From Gemmatimonadota bacterium (GTDB lineage: Bacteria; Gemmatimonadota; Gemmatimonadetes; Gemmatimonadales; Gemmatimonadaceae): 51,107 bases of DNA. A program made the translations under genes and the position numbers. Location of the stretch: NCBI GenBank assembly GCA_025362095.1, contig JANYIJ010000192.1:1-51107 (forward strand), given 5' to 3'. The notes below the pieces were generated by a model, which was given only the letters and a program-made list of their open reading frames with translations, was not told the origin of the DNA and did no database searches. Shown here in pieces: positions 8,665-18,060 of this stretch. Each line of letters opens with the position of its first letter. Position 1 is the first letter of the stretch.

Positions 8665-11600
8665 GTAAAGTGCGTTTTGCGTCGCTGCTGATTGTACTCG
8701 CGGCCTGTTCGCGCGCGCCGTCCGTCGATCCTTCATGGCATCAGGAGTCCGGCTACCGCTGGCGCGCGCTCGCAGTGCCCACGCGCGGTCACACGGGCTT
8801 CACGCAGCTCACGGCAGCCGCGACCGGCATTACGCATCGCAACGACGTTGACGATGAGCACGCGCTTGCCAACCGGAACCTGTTGACCGGCGCGGGAGTC
8901 GCGGTCGGCGACGTCGACGGCGATGGCCTCCCCGATCTGTTCTTCGCGTCCGTCGAACATCCGGCCGCGCTGTACCACAACAACGGCGGCTTTCATTTCA
9001 CCGACGTCACCGCCTCGAGCGGGATCGACACGAAAGGACTCGCCACCACCGGAGCGGTCTTCGCCGACGTAAATGGCGACGGCGCGCTCGATCTGATCGT
9101 CGGCACGCTCGGCGGCCCGCTCAAGCTCTGGCTCAACGACGGTCACGGACACTTTACCGATGCGACCGCGGCCAGCGGGCTCGACAGCGGCTACGCGGTG
9201 ACCACGCTCACGCTCGCGGACGTGGACGGCAGCGGGACGCTCTCGCTCTACGCCGCGACGTACAAAAAGCGGAACGCGCTCGACGAGTATCCGCCGCAAG
9301 AGCGCGAATTCAATCAGGTCGTGAAGAAGGTCGGCGAACAGTACGAAGTGCTCGACCCGTGGAAGTCCGTGTACCGGATCGTGGACAGTCCGACTCGCGG
9401 CGGCATCGTGCGCTCGCAGCGCGCGGATCCAGACCTCTTCTATAAGAGCGACGGGCACGGCCATTTCACGCGTGTGCCGCTCGCGCACAATCCGCGCTTT
9501 ACCGACGAAGACGGAAAGCAGCTCGCCCAGGAGCCGGATTATTTCACGCTCGCCGCGCGATTCTACGACGTGAACGGCGACGGCGCGCCCGACCTCTACG
9601 TCTGCAATGACTTCGAAGACCCGGACCAGTTCTGGCTGAACGATGGCAAGGGAAACTTTCGTCTCGCGCCGCGACTGGCCGTGCGCGAGACGAGCAACAC
9701 CTGCATGTCCGTGGATTTCTCAGACGTGGACCGCGATGGGCACGTGGACTTCTTCACGGCCGACATGCTCGCGCCCACGCTCGCGGCGCGGCAGCGGCAG
9801 ATCCCGACGCATACACCGCTGCCCAAAACCATCGGGCTCGGCACGGATCGTCCGCAGTGGATGCGCAACATGCTGCAGCTCGGTCGCGGCGACGGCACGT
9901 GGGCGCCGGTCGGCGACTATGCGGGGGTTGCCGCCACGGACTGGACGTGGGGCTCGGCGTTTCTCGACGTGGACCTCGACGGCTACGAGGACCTGCTCGT
10001 CGTGAACGGCCACCGGTGGGACGTTCGCGACGCAGACACGTTCGAGCGCCTCCGAAACAGTTTTCCGAGCGTGCCGTGGAATCGTCAGCAGGGCGCGTTC
10101 CCGCGGCTCGCCGCGCGCAGCGTCGCAATGCACAACAATCGCGACTCGACGTTCAGTGATGTGAGCCGCGCGTGGGGATTCGGCGTGGACGACGCGATCT
10201 CTCATGGAATCGCGCTCGCCGATCTCGACGGCGACGGCGCGCTCGATGTAATCGTGACGCGCCTCGACGCGCCGCCCGTCGTCTACCGGAACGAGACGGC
10301 CGCACCTCGCGTGGCCGTGCGTCTGAAGGGTCGCGCGCCGAACGGGCAGGGAATCGGCGCGCTCGTCACGGTGCGCGCGGCGTCGCTTCCCGTACAATCG
10401 CGCGAGATGACCGCCGGCGGATACTACCTCTCCGGAAGCGACGCCGAGCTGGCGTTCGCGACGGGCGCAGACAGCGCGGTGACGATCGAGGTGCGGTGGC
10501 GCGATGGGACGCTCAGCACTGTTTCCGGCGCGCGGCCCAATCGCCTGTACGAAATGGATCAGTCAGCGGCGGTTGCATCGCCGCCTCGTGCGCCGGCGCC
10601 CTCGCGAGCGGGCGGGCCACTCTTCGAGAACGCGACCGCGTTGCTCGGCGGACACACGCACGTCGACTCGCCGTTCGATGATTTTTCGCGCCAGCCTCTG
10701 CTGCCGAATCGCTTCAGCCAGCTTGGTCCCGGCGTCAGCTGGATTGATGTCGATGGCGACGGGCGCGTTGATCTCGTGGTCGGCACCGGGCGCGGCGGTT
10801 CGCTCGCCGTGCTGCGCAACGAAGGCGCGCGCTTCTCGCGCGTTGCTGTCGGCGGTGGCGCCGCGCGCTGGGACCTGACCACCGTTCTCCCCGTTCCCGA
10901 CGGACGCGGCGGCACGACACTGCTCGCTGGACAGTCGAACTACGAAACATCATCGCCCGCCGAAGCGCTCAGCGTGCCGTCGGTAATCGGATTTCCAATG
11001 CGCGGCGCGAGTGCGCAGGCGCCGCAGACCGTCGAGCGCGGCGACACCGCGAGCGTGGGTCCGATGGCGCTCGGCGACGTGAACGGCGACGGGCGACCCG
11101 ACCTATTTGTTGGCGCACGTGTGATCGCCGGAGCGTGGCCGCTCCCCGCGCCGTCGCGAATTTATTTGCGCGCTGCAGACGGCGGCTGGGTACGCGACAC
11201 GCTGAATGCGAAAATACTTTCGTCGCTCGGCCTCGTGTCGGCAGCGGTGTTCGCCGATCTCGACGGCGACGGCTGGCCCGAACTGATCGTCGCGACCGAG
11301 TGGGGGCCGGTGCGTGTGCTGCACAATGACAAAGGCCGGTTCCGCGACGTCACGCGCGAAATGGGCCTCGCGGATCGCACGAGCCGCTGGAACGGCGTTG
11401 CCGTTGGCGACTTCGACGGCGACGGACGACTCGACATTGTCGCGACGAGCTGGGGCCGCAACATTCCCTGGAAAGCCACGCCCGACCGGCCGCACGAACT
11501 GGTCGTCGGCAACTTTGGCGGCCAGGGACTCGGGCTCGTGTTCGCGCGCCGCGACTCCGCAAGCGGCCGCGAGATGCCGCTGGAATCGTTCTCGCGGCTC

Positions 11601-12356
11601 GGCGTGGCGCTCCCCGACGTGCGGCGCAGGATCGCGACATACACCGACTACGCGAAGTCGAGCGTCGATGATGTGCTCGGCACGTCCGCGAAAAATGCGG
11701 TTCGTGTTGGCGCAACAACGTTCGACCACACGCTGTTTCTCAATCGCGGCGATCATTTCGAGGCGCGCTCGCTCCCATCCGCCGCACAGCTCGCGCCGGC
11801 ATTCGCCGCCGTGGTCGCTGACTTCGACGGCGACGGGCATGAGGATCTCTTCCTCGCGCAGAATTTTTTCGCGACTGAGATCGGCACGATGCGCTTCGAC
11901 GCTGGTGCGGGTGTGCTGCTTCTCGGCGACGGGCGCGGAAGTTTTCGCGCACAGTCGGTGTTGCAATCGGGAATCGAAGTGCTCGGCGATCAGCGCGGCG
12001 CCGCCGCGGCCGACTACGACGGCGATGGCCGCGTAGATCTCGCGGTCACACAGAACGGCGCCGCGACGACGCTCTGGCATAACGTGCGCGCGACGCCGGG
12101 CCTTCGCGTGCGCCTCGACGGTGGGCCATCGAACCCCCTCGGCATCGGCGCTCAGCTGCGAATTATTGCCGGCGCGACACGCGGACCTGTTCGCGATATC
12201 CACGCGGGAAGCGGCTACTGGTCGATGGATGGCGCGGTGGCCGTGCTCGCATTGCCCGCAGGCGCCACCGCCGTTTGGGTCCGGTGGCCGGGAGGGCGCG
12301 AGGAGACGATTCCCCTCGGCGCCGGTCAGCGCGAGGTCACGATCCGCGCGAAGTAG
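8661..12356 (+). CDS. Double-module FG-GAP/UnbV (CRTAC1-like) lipoprotein
   Basis: From TTG 8661 the product is about 1231 residues; GTG 8670 is an equally possible start. It opens with a lipoprotein signal (FASLLIVLAAC). It then contains many FG-GAP/VCBS blades with calcium-type loops, such as DVDGDGLPDLFFAS, DVNGDGALDLIVG, DLDGDGALDVIVT and DFDGDGRLDIVAT. Two ASPIC/UnbV-type domains occur: one mid-protein (VRLKGRAPNGQGIGALVTV ... VEVRWRDG-like) and one at the C-terminus (VRLDGGPSNPLGIGAQLRI ... WVRWPGG). So it is two complete CRTAC1-like propellers in tandem, about twice the common length. Family members are extracellular with unknown biochemical role. It overlaps the haloperoxidase gene by four bases and the convergent gene's 3' end by 20. 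Confidence 0.9.
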   Translation: MSKVRFASLLIVLAACSRAPSVDPSWHQESGYRWRALAVPTRGHTGFTQLTAAATGITHRNDVDDEHALANRNLLTGAGVAVGDVDGDGLPDLFFASVEHPAALYHNNGGFHFTDVTASSGIDTKGLATTGAVFADVNGDGALDLIVGTLGGPLKLWLNDGHGHFTDATAASGLDSGYAVTTLTLADVDGSGTLSLYAATYKKRNALDEYPPQEREFNQVVKKVGEQYEVLDPWKSVYRIVDSPTRGGIVRSQRADPDLFYKSDGHGHFTRVPLAHNPRFTDEDGKQLAQEPDYFTLAARFYDVNGDGAPDLYVCNDFEDPDQFWLNDGKGNFRLAPRLAVRETSNTCMSVDFSDVDRDGHVDFFTADMLAPTLAARQRQIPTHTPLPKTIGLGTDRPQWMRNMLQLGRGDGTWAPVGDYAGVAATDWTWGSAFLDVDLDGYEDLLVVNGHRWDVRDADTFERLRNSFPSVPWNRQQGAFPRLAARSVAMHNNRDSTFSDVSRAWGFGVDDAISHGIALADLDGDGALDVIVTRLDAPPVVYRNETAAPRVAVRLKGRAPNGQGIGALVTVRAASLPVQSREMTAGGYYLSGSDAELAFATGADSAVTIEVRWRDGTLSTVSGARPNRLYEMDQSAAVASPPRAPAPSRAGGPLFENATALLGGHTHVDSPFDDFSRQPLLPNRFSQLGPGVSWIDVDGDGRVDLVVGTGRGGSLAVLRNEGARFSRVAVGGGAARWDLTTVLPVPDGRGGTTLLAGQSNYETSSPAEALSVPSVIGFPMRGASAQAPQTVERGDTASVGPMALGDVNGDGRPDLFVGARVIAGAWPLPAPSRIYLRAADGGWVRDTLNAKILSSLGLVSAAVFADLDGDGWPELIVATEWGPVRVLHNDKGRFRDVTREMGLADRTSRWNGVAVGDFDGDGRLDIVATSWGRNIPWKATPDRPHELVVGNFGGQGLGLVFARRDSASGREMPLESFSRLGVALPDVRRRIATYTDYAKSSVDDVLGTSAKNAVRVGATTFDHTLFLNRGDHFEARSLPSAAQLAPAFAAVVADFDGDGHEDLFLAQNFFATEIGTMRFDAGAGVLLLGDGRGSFRAQSVLQSGIEVLGDQRGAAAADYDGDGRVDLAVTQNGAATTLWHNVRATPGLRVRLDGGPSNPLGIGAQLRIIAGATRGPVRDIHAGSGYWSMDGAVAVLALPAGATAVWVRWPGGREETIPLGAGQREVTIRAK

Positions 12357-13116
12357 GTTTCTTTCTCGCCGGCCCCGACTTCGTCCAGATCGCAATCACG
12401 CCGCATCCGGCACTGCGCCCCGCGAACTCGCCCGGCACGTCAGACGCTCCAGTGTAGATCTCAAGCGCCGCGATGTCCTTGATGGGGATCGTCGGCCCGA
12501 AGTACGGGTCAACTCGTTCGTCAACGATGTACTCGGGCTTGCACTGCATCGGCGCGCGCGTCATCTGGATGAAGCATCCCGATCCGCCGCCGCAATGCAC
12601 TTCTACGCCGCGCAGACTTCGCATCGCGTCTTGAAGGTTGGCGTATCCGGCAGCGTCGATCTGTTCGCGCGTGATGTACTGGCCCTGCCCGGTGACCCGG
12701 CGTCGCTCGAAGTCGACCAGGCGCCTATCAACCGCAGGCGGGGCGGCGACGCTGACGCGCGGTAGCGATTGCGCCGAACCGCCTGCGGCACTCGACGAGT
12801 CCAGCTCGACGGTGCGTGCCATGTGCTCGCCGGGCACCAGGGCGACGACGAGCGGCGTAATCGGATAGCCGGCGGCGCGTACGAGAAACCTGACCAGACC
12901 GCTGGGCAGCGAATCAAACCTGAAATCACCGACGGAGTCGGACACGACGGTCCGCGAGTTTCCCGTAAGGATGATTTCGACTTTCGCGAGCGGGGCACCG
13001 GAGACCTTGTCTACGATCGTCCCACTTAGCGTCGCACGGTTCGACTGCGCCCGCGCCCACGGTGCGGCAAGCAGGATACCGACTAGAATCCGCAGAACTC
13101 GCGCATAAGACCTCAC
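12337..13116 (-). CDS. Carboxypeptidase-regulatory-like domain plus orphan TonB plug-like domain
   Basis: The 259-residue product begins at GTG 13116, where a signal peptide starts (VLRILVGILLAAPWARAQ); a TTG nine bases upstream (13125) is an alternative, and the frame stays open to 13290. Residues about 28-100 form a carboxypeptidase-regulatory-like beta sandwich (ATLSGTIVDKVSGAPLAKVEI). The rest resembles the plug domain of a TonB-dependent receptor (YITREQIDAAGYANLQDAM, then VDERVDPYFGPTIPIKDIAALEIYTGA), with no beta barrel. Three or four cysteines cluster in the plug (HCGGGSGC, QCKPEY). Such barrel-less plug proteins are frequent in Gemmatimonadota-like genomes and their role is unknown. 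It is divergent from the SusC-like gene. Confidence 0.75.
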   Translation of the reverse strand: MRSYARVLRILVGILLAAPWARAQSNRATLSGTIVDKVSGAPLAKVEIILTGNSRTVVSDSVGDFRFDSLPSGLVRFLVRAAGYPITPLVVALVPGEHMARTVELDSSSAAGGSAQSLPRVSVAAPPAVDRRLVDFERRRVTGQGQYITREQIDAAGYANLQDAMRSLRGVEVHCGGGSGCFIQMTRAPMQCKPEYIVDERVDPYFGPTIPIKDIAALEIYTGASDVPGEFAGRSAGCGVIAIWTKSGPARKKPTSRGS

Positions 13117-13143
13117 GCTTCGCAAGCTACAGCCTATCAATGC

Positions 13144-13172
13144 TTGCGCAATACGCACGACCTTTGCATAGT
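13144..13172 (+). promoter_or_regulatory. Weak sigma-70-like promoter candidate for the SusC/SusD-like pair
   Basis: TTGCGC at 13144-13149 and CATAGT at 13167-13172 are separated by 17 bases, about 110 bases upstream of the SusC-like start, in the space shared with the divergent plug-domain gene. The match to consensus is only partial, so this is a tentative call. Confidence 0.25.
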
Positions 13173-13283
13173 GTTCGTTGGACACAGCACCAGTATCGCC
13201 CTGTTGAGCTAAGCCCCACAAAATTGTCCCGCTGCTCTGAGCGACGCCGTTCAGTGTTCCCCCACCCGCACCAAGGCATCTCA

Positions 13284-16200
13284 ATGACACGTGCGTGGAT
13301 TCGTCGATCTCTGCATCTCGCTGCAGTATTCGCTTCGCTGGCGGTGTACGCAGGTGCCGCCCAAGGCCAAAGCATGACCTTCAGCGGAAAGGTCACCTCG
13401 CAGGGAATACCGCTCGGTGGCGCAAGTGTCGGGCTGCAGGACATCGGCGCCGGCGCGATTACCGACGCCGAGGGCAAATACACGTTCAAGATCGACGTCG
13501 CGAAAGCTCGCGGCCGCACGCTGAACCTCACCGCGCGCATGATCGGCTTCAGCCCGAAGCTGGCGCCAGTGGTGATCGCGGCCGGGCGTGTCGATAAAGA
13601 TTTCGAACTTGTGAAGGACGTGCTGAACCTCGAGCGGATCGTGGTGACCGGCGTCAGCGGCGCGACTTCGCAGAAGAACACCGCGTTCGCCGTCGGAGTG
13701 GTAGATGCGACGCAACTGAAAGAAGCACCGGCCACATCGCCGCTCGGCAGCCTCGAGGGGAAAGTGGCGGGTGCCAGCCTCGTGACTACGTCCGGGCAGC
13801 CGGGCTCCGAGCCGGCAATTCGGCTTCGCTCCGCGACGAGCCTCACGGGCACTTCGGATCCGCTGCTGATCGTTGACGGAACCATTACGCGACTTGGCCT
13901 CGCCGACATCAACAGCGAGGACATCGAGCGCATCGAAGTGATCAAAGGCGCCGCCGCGAGTTCGCTCTACGGATCGGACGCGGCCAATGGTGTGGTGCAG
14001 ATATTCACGAAGCGTGGTGCGAACCTCGCTGAGGGCCAGACGAACTTCACGTTCCGCAACGAGTACGGTTCGAGCGCGCTCCCGCGGAAGCTGCCGAACA
14101 ACACATCGAACGACTATCTGGAAGATGCTTCACACCAGTGGATCCTCGACGTCAACGGGAACCGCCAGGAGAAGCCGGACAAGATCTCGAACAATCCGTA
14201 CCCAGTGACGTACGACCAGTTCAACCAGGTGTTCAAGTCCGGGATCGACATGACGAACTACATGTCGATCGGGCAGCGCCGCGGCTCGACGAACTTCAAC
14301 GTCTCGTTCCAGAACACCCACGAGACCGGCGTGATGGCGATTCTGAAAGGCTTCAGCCGGCAGAACCTTCGCGTCAATCTCGACCAGGCGCTTTCCGACA
14401 AGTTTGATATCTCCGCCGGCGCGTTCTACGGTCGCTCGACCTCCGACCAGCAGGGTGACGGAACGACCAGCGTGTTCTTCGGCCTCCGCTTTCTGGAGCC
14501 GAACATCAATCTGCTGGCGACGAATCCCGACGGTTCGCCATACGTTGCGAACATCAAGCAGCCCCCGCTCTCGAACAACGTCGTGAACCCGCTGTACGGG
14601 CTCTTCACCCGTCAGATTTCAACCGATCGCGACCGGTTCACTGGCACGTTCAAGGCGCGTTACCGGCCGTTTGAATGGCTCACGGCTGAAGGCAACGTGA
14701 ACTACGACGAGTCGAACCAGGCATACAAGAGGCTGACGCCGTTGGGCTTCCTCTCCTCGAGCGGCGCCGCCAGCAAGGGCTCGCTGTACGAGTCGCAGGC
14801 GAACAACCGCTCGAACAACATCGGCGCGACGCTCACTGCATCGAAGTCGTGGAAGTGGCTCACGAACACCACCAAGCTCGCGTGGATCTTCGAGGACCAG
14901 ACCAACGCATTTCTCGAGGTGAACGCTACGGCGCTCGCCTTGCCAAAAGTGCCGGAGTTCTCGGCGGCGCTGCAGGATCCAGCGTTCCCGGTGCAGCCAG
15001 GCTCGTCCACTCAGATCACCCGCAACCAAGACATCTTCGCGGTCACCACGTTCACCATCAAAGACCGCTACATCTTTGACGGCCTGATTCGCCGCGACGA
15101 ATCGTCGCTCTTCGGCGCCGCGCGCCGCGGAGCCGATTACCAGCGGCTTTCGTTCGCGTACCGTCTCTCGCAGGACTTCCACATCAAGGGCGTGGACGAG
15201 TTCAAGCTGCGCGCGTCATATGGAACGGCCGGACTTCGTCCGCCGTGGGACGCGCAGTACGAAGTGTTCCAAGTCGTGGGAGGAAGCCCGCAGAAGGTCA
15301 CGCTGGGAAATCCGGACCTGAAACCAGCGTACTCGCGCGAACAGGAGTTCGGCTTCAACATGGCCTTCCTGCACGACTACACGCTCGACTACAGCTACTC
15401 GAACAAGATCACTTCCGACCAGATCATGCAGGTGCCGGTATCGGCGGCGACTGGGTATCTAAACGAGTGGAAGAACGCCGCCACGCTCGCAGGGAAAACG
15501 CACGAGATCGCGCTCGGCGCGGTGCTGGCGTCGAAGCGCGACTTCTTCTGGCGCCTCAGCATCTCGGGAGACCACACCACGCAGAGGATCACGGCGCTGA
15601 GCGTTGGCTCGTTCAACGTCGGCCCCGATGCCACCACCGCGATGTTCCACATCTGCGCTCCGTGCGATTTCGGAATCATTTACGGCAATCAGTGGATCCG
15701 CACTCCCACGCAGCTTCAGAATTCGCTCACGTCTCATCAGATCGGCGGCGCGGCGAGCGACTATCAGCTCAATGAGAATGGCTTCTTCGTCGCGAAGTCG
15801 GCGTACCATACCATCAACGAGCGGCCGCTCATCGCGTCTGATGCGAGCGGCACGACGGTGCTGCCGATCGGCAACGTCAATCCCGACTTCAACCTTTCGC
15901 TGAATACGAACTGGCAGTACAAGGCGCTCTCGCTGAACGCCGTGTTCACGTATGTGAAGGGCGGAAACATCTACAACATGACTCGCCAGTGGGGCGGGTT
16001 CAGCGAGAACCGCGATCCGGTCTACGACCAGCGCGGCAAGCCGGCGCTCGAGCAAAAGCCGGTGACGTACTACGCCGCCTTCTACGACGGCATCACGCCG
16101 AACGACTACTTCGTCGAAGACGGCTCGTACATCCGGCTGCGTGAGTTGTCGTTCAACTATCAGTTGCCGAAATCGTTCGTGAGCGGGCTCAAACTCGGCG

Positions 16201-16382
16201 GCATCGAGTCGGCGCGCATCGGCCTCGTGGGTCGCAATCTCTGGACCTCCACGAAATACTCGGGATACGACCCCGACGTTTCCAACGCGGGAAGCGGCTA
16301 CAGCCACTTCCTCCAGCGCGTAGACTACTTCTCATATCCTGCGTACCGCACGATCACTCTCATGCTCGAACTCGGCTACTAG
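13284..16382 (+). CDS. SusC/RagA-like TonB-linked outer-membrane transporter
   Basis: The 1032-residue product starts at ATG 13284, with AAGG seven bases upstream and a signal peptide (LHLAAVFASLAVYAGAAQGQ). A carboxypeptidase-regulatory-like domain follows (about residues 30-110, FSGKVTSQGIPLGGASVGL). The plug domain (about 125-235) includes PLLIVDGTITR and the SusC-type box DIERIEVIKGAAASSLYGS. A long beta barrel then ends in an aromatic residue (TLMLELGY), as expected for outer-membrane assembly. The SusD-like gene follows 31 bases later, so the two probably form one uptake complex. No glycoside hydrolase is nearby, so the substrate may not be a polysaccharide. The barrel contains an unusual CAPC pair (HICAPCDFG), perhaps a loop disulfide. 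Confidence 0.93.
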   Translation: MTRAWIRRSLHLAAVFASLAVYAGAAQGQSMTFSGKVTSQGIPLGGASVGLQDIGAGAITDAEGKYTFKIDVAKARGRTLNLTARMIGFSPKLAPVVIAAGRVDKDFELVKDVLNLERIVVTGVSGATSQKNTAFAVGVVDATQLKEAPATSPLGSLEGKVAGASLVTTSGQPGSEPAIRLRSATSLTGTSDPLLIVDGTITRLGLADINSEDIERIEVIKGAAASSLYGSDAANGVVQIFTKRGANLAEGQTNFTFRNEYGSSALPRKLPNNTSNDYLEDASHQWILDVNGNRQEKPDKISNNPYPVTYDQFNQVFKSGIDMTNYMSIGQRRGSTNFNVSFQNTHETGVMAILKGFSRQNLRVNLDQALSDKFDISAGAFYGRSTSDQQGDGTTSVFFGLRFLEPNINLLATNPDGSPYVANIKQPPLSNNVVNPLYGLFTRQISTDRDRFTGTFKARYRPFEWLTAEGNVNYDESNQAYKRLTPLGFLSSSGAASKGSLYESQANNRSNNIGATLTASKSWKWLTNTTKLAWIFEDQTNAFLEVNATALALPKVPEFSAALQDPAFPVQPGSSTQITRNQDIFAVTTFTIKDRYIFDGLIRRDESSLFGAARRGADYQRLSFAYRLSQDFHIKGVDEFKLRASYGTAGLRPPWDAQYEVFQVVGGSPQKVTLGNPDLKPAYSREQEFGFNMAFLHDYTLDYSYSNKITSDQIMQVPVSAATGYLNEWKNAATLAGKTHEIALGAVLASKRDFFWRLSISGDHTTQRITALSVGSFNVGPDATTAMFHICAPCDFGIIYGNQWIRTPTQLQNSLTSHQIGGAASDYQLNENGFFVAKSAYHTINERPLIASDASGTTVLPIGNVNPDFNLSLNTNWQYKALSLNAVFTYVKGGNIYNMTRQWGGFSENRDPVYDQRGKPALEQKPVTYYAAFYDGITPNDYFVEDGSYIRLRELSFNYQLPKSFVSGLKLGGIESARIGLVGRNLWTSTKYSGYDPDVSNAGSGYSHFLQRVDYFSYPAYRTITLMLELGY

Positions 16383-16413
16383 GCCGCGAGCCCAACCAAT
16401 GAGGACGTCGATA

Positions 16414-17985
16414 ATGAACCTGACACGACTCGTTAGAGGGCTTGGCATCGTGGCCGCCATGGTGGTGGTCGGATGCAAGTCACTCGACATCAAGAATCCG
16501 AACGCGCCGGATGCCGTGCGCGCGCTCGCCGATCCGGCCGCACTCGAGGCTGTCGCGAGCGGCTCGTTGCGCACGTGGATGAACACGTACGAGACGAATC
16601 CCAGCACGGTGCTGTGTGTGCAGGCCAACTCGTGCACCGCGAGCTGGAACAACGACAACATGCGGCATTACGGGGACGTCCCAGGCACTAGCTCCGACTG
16701 CGCGCAGCGCTGCGGATGGGCGAACGACCCGAGCGCCGTCCAGCGCGACAGCCCGTTGAACTACTGGTCCGGGTACTACAGCGCGCTCTCGTCTGCGAAC
16801 GACGTGCTCAAGGCCATCCGCCAAAACAAACTGGTGATCGTCGACGTGGCGACCACTAAGCGAGCGGAGACTATAGCGCAGTTGATGCAAGCCGCAAACA
16901 TGGCCGAGCTCGCCCTCAACTACGACAAGGGCTACATCGCGTTCGACTCCACAGATCTGACTGCGCTCGTGTACGTGGATCGCAAGAAGATGCGCGACGC
17001 CGCGCTGTCCAAGTTTGACGCGACCATCGCGCTCGCAGGCGCGAATACCTTCACCACGCCGGCGGGCTGGACCAACGGCAACGCGTATACCAACGTCCAG
17101 ATCGGCAAGATTGCAAACACGATGGCCGCGAGGCTGCTGGCGTACTGGGCGCGAAGCGCGGCCGAAAACGCGACGGTCGACTGGGCGCGAGTGGCGACGT
17201 ATGCGTCGAAGGGCATGTCCACCGGCGGCAGGTTCGACTTCGTTTTCGTCGGCGACGGCTGCACCGCATTCTGCCCGGAAGTGCTCACCTGGTTCGACGA
17301 CCCGACCTCGGGCCGCGTGCATACCCGCATCGCGCACATGCTGGACGCGACGCAGCGGGACCCGTTTGACTCAGTGGCTGGCGGAAGCCCGCCACCGCAT
17401 TCGGCTGACAAGCGATACGGGGACGGATCGTACGGCACCGCGAGCATGGTCTCGGGCTACGGAAACATTCCGAAGACCGCAGCAGCTGGAACGGATTTCA
17501 TGTGGTCCTCACAGAACGTGATGCGGCCGAGCCGTGGTCAGTACCACCAGTCGAACACCGGATTCATCCGGTGGGATTGCGACGGTCAGGACGACGCGAA
17601 CTCCATCGGCAACGGCTATTGTCCGTACCCGGTTCTCATGGCGGCGCAGAATGACCTGATCTGGGCCGAAGCGCTCCTCCATACGGGCGATCTGGCCACG
17701 GCAGCGACTCTGATCAACAACTCACGCGTCACACGCGGCGGACTGCCCGCAGCGACGGCGGCCGACGGCCTGGCAGGCCTCACGACCAAGCTCAACTACG
17801 AGCAGGAAGTGGAGCTCTTCTCGCTTGGCGCAACGTCGTTTTATAACAATCGCAGGTACGACAACCTGATCGCGGGCACGCCGGCGGAGATGCCGGTGCC
17901 GTGGAAGGAACTGGGAGTGTTCGGTCAGCCGCTCTACACGTGGGGAGGTCCGGGTAACCCGAGGCAGTCACCGACGCCTCCGTAA
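16414..17985 (+). CDS. RagB/SusD-like outer-membrane lipoprotein
   Basis: The 523-residue product is placed at ATG 16414 because GAGGA lies eight bases upstream; an in-frame ATG at 16399 lacks one. It begins with a lipoprotein signal (LGIVAAMVVVGC) and the SusD-like phrase LDIKNPNAPDAV. The helical TPR-like body ends with YEQEVELFSLGATSFYNNRRYDNL, typical of SusD C-terminal regions. It sits directly after the SusC-like gene and should act as the substrate-capturing lid. Several cysteines (SCTASW, DCAQRC, DGCTAFC) are more than usual for the family and may form disulfides. A strong terminator follows. Confidence 0.85.
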   Translation: MNLTRLVRGLGIVAAMVVVGCKSLDIKNPNAPDAVRALADPAALEAVASGSLRTWMNTYETNPSTVLCVQANSCTASWNNDNMRHYGDVPGTSSDCAQRCGWANDPSAVQRDSPLNYWSGYYSALSSANDVLKAIRQNKLVIVDVATTKRAETIAQLMQAANMAELALNYDKGYIAFDSTDLTALVYVDRKKMRDAALSKFDATIALAGANTFTTPAGWTNGNAYTNVQIGKIANTMAARLLAYWARSAAENATVDWARVATYASKGMSTGGRFDFVFVGDGCTAFCPEVLTWFDDPTSGRVHTRIAHMLDATQRDPFDSVAGGSPPPHSADKRYGDGSYGTASMVSGYGNIPKTAAAGTDFMWSSQNVMRPSRGQYHQSNTGFIRWDCDGQDDANSIGNGYCPYPVLMAAQNDLIWAEALLHTGDLATAATLINNSRVTRGGLPAATAADGLAGLTTKLNYEQEVELFSLGATSFYNNRRYDNLIAGTPAEMPVPWKELGVFGQPLYTWGGPGNPRQSPTPP

Positions 17986-18016
17986 CCTGCGGACCGAGGA
18001 CCGAAAAGACCGAAGA

Positions 18017-18057
18017 CGGAATGGGCGGGGAGGCCGGTGGCCTCCCCGCCCATTCCG
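18017..18057. terminator. Bidirectional intrinsic terminator between convergent genes
   Basis: Arms 18017-18035 and 18039-18057 form a perfect 19-bp stem around a three-base loop. Reading plus, CTTTTATTT follows the stem; reading minus, the stem is followed by a T-rich stretch (TCTTCGGTCTTTTC). It lies between the SusD-like stop and the heptaheme cytochrome stop and can serve both. Confidence 0.88.
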
Positions 18058-18060
18058 CTT

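Noticed and set aside
11103-12395. 430-codon minus-strand open frame over the UnbV gene
   Set aside because: Antisense shadow of the repetitive DGDG-encoding sequence; no family features.
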